Of a DNA stretch of 64,000 bases, positions 63,323 to 64,000 are shown piece after piece (position 1 is the first letter of the stretch; each line of letters opens with the position of its first letter). Position numbers and translations under genes: made by a program. A model generated the notes under the pieces. It did not search any database. It saw only the letters and a program-made list of their open reading frames with translations, and was not told the DNA's origin. The DNA is from Jatrophihabitans sp. GAS493 (lineage in GTDB: Bacteria; Actinomycetota; Actinomycetes; Mycobacteriales; Jatrophihabitantaceae): the NCBI RefSeq assembly GCF_900230215.1, contig NZ_LT907982.1, positions 2,542,001 through 2,606,000 on the forward strand, written 5' to 3'.

Positions 63323-64000
63323 ATGGTGAACCCCCAGCGACTCGTGCCGAGTCTGCGTACTCGCTCCGGGCAGCCCCGGTCGGTCCGGATCGCTCAGCTG
63401 TCGGATGAGCCGCTGCCGACCTTCGATTCGAGCATCCCCACCTGGCCGGGCCGCAAAATTCAACTTGGCGGTTCGGCGCTCTTCGTCCGCAGCACGCCGG
63501 TCTCGGCGCAGCCGTCGGGCGCGGCCGTAGAGGCTGAGCCGGCGCTCTTCGTGCACGGACTGGGTGGCTCGTCGACGAACTGGACCGATCTCGCCGCCCA
63601 GCTCTCGCCCTGGTTGGACATCGAGGCCATTGATCTGCCCGGGTTCGGACGATCCGGCCCGGCCCGGGACGACAACTACTCGACCCAGTCGTTTGCAAAC
63701 CTGGTGATCGCCTACTTGGAGCAATCCAACCGGGGCCCGGTGCACCTGTTCGGCAACTCGATGGGCGGCCTCATCTCCATCGTGGTCGCCGCTGCGAGGC
63801 CCGATCTGGTGCGGACGCTGACGCTGGTGTCGCCCGCGGTGCCCGACCTGCGGCCGGGGCGAGTGCGGGTCAACCCGCTGCCGCTGCTGCTCGTGCCGGG
63901 ATTCGGCACGTTGGCGCTGCGCAAGCTGGCGCAGACGAGCCCCAAGACGAGGGCTCGCCAAACGGTCGAGCTCGTCTTCGGTGACCCGGCCAAGGTCACG
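63323..64000 (+). CDS. Alpha/beta hydrolase, partial (continues beyond window)
   Basis: ATG 63323 opens a frame of at least 226 residues running off the right edge. It has the hydrolase motifs LFVHGLGGSSTNWTDLAAQL (oxyanion), IDLPGFGRSG and the nucleophile elbow LFGNSMGG. The N-terminal 45 residues are polar. It lies 11 bp after ku and could be co-transcribed, with no evident functional link. Confidence 0.9.
   Translation, partial: MVNPQRLVPSLRTRSGQPRSVRIAQLSDEPLPTFDSSIPTWPGRKIQLGGSALFVRSTPVSAQPSGAAVEAEPALFVHGLGGSSTNWTDLAAQLSPWLDIEAIDLPGFGRSGPARDDNYSTQSFANLVIAYLEQSNRGPVHLFGNSMGGLISIVVAAARPDLVRTLTLVSPAVPDLRPGRVRVNPLPLLLVPGFGTLALRKLAQTSPKTRARQTVELVFGDPAKVT

Overview
The window is high-GC DNA from an actinobacterium. 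The evidence is an MtrA-MtrB-LpqB signalling operon, SecA without a zinc tail, Rv3235-, DUF3107- and DUF6912-type proteins, a WXG100 protein, a WS/DGAT acyltransferase, Ku with LigD-type enzymes, and frequent GTG/TTG starts. The family cannot be fixed from this sequence; a Frankiales/Jatrophihabitans/Nakamurella-like soil actinobacterium would fit.

Layout. (1) 1-11.5 kb is conserved backbone: a membrane protein fragment, mtrA-mtrB-lpqB, a ComF-type phosphoribosyltransferase, long-form HPF, secA, and convergently an Rv3235-family protein and a LysM protein. The order resembles Rv3246c-Rv3235c of Mycobacterium tuberculosis. (2) 11.5-39 kb is mainly accessory. It holds an HTH/Clp-N pair with a doubled operator, a TetR/SDR operon with a frameshifted third gene, a RelE-type toxin-antitoxin pair, a Pnkp-Hen1 RNA-repair operon beside a broken nucleotidyltransferase, an IS3-family element, small membrane transport genes, an orphan Rhs/polymorphic-toxin C-terminus with small membrane ORFs, a membrane protein/regulator operon, an antiporter and a ClC transporter with a MarR gene, and a TetR-P450-ferredoxin cluster. 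(3) 39.4-64 kb returns to backbone: CpaB- and CpaE-like proteins, a 5'-3' exonuclease with a C-terminal sliding-clamp motif, WS/DGAT, patatin, WXG100, CorA, MaoC, NUDIX, PHP and RecB-like proteins, then a block like Rv3212-Rv3208 (beta-propeller, DEAD helicase, ferritin-like, DUF3107, TetR), and an NHEJ cluster (LigD-type polymerase, ATP-dependent ligase, Ku).

How genes work together. Envelope stress signalling (MtrAB-LpqB) sits beside the export ATPase. Pnkp and Hen1 form a bacterial RNA repair and 3'-end protection complex. Ku, the polymerase-domain protein and the ligase form a split NHEJ set. Several accessory operons carry their own autoregulators with visible palindromic operators: HTH-ClpN, wHTH-membrane protein, MarR-ClC and TetR-P450. 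The most unusual parts are the decayed nucleotidyltransferase (in-frame amber codon plus apparent loss of the 3' end at a recombination-like repeat), the related repeat about 4.7 kb further on, and the orphan Rhs toxin tail. No tRNA, rRNA or CRISPR array was seen.
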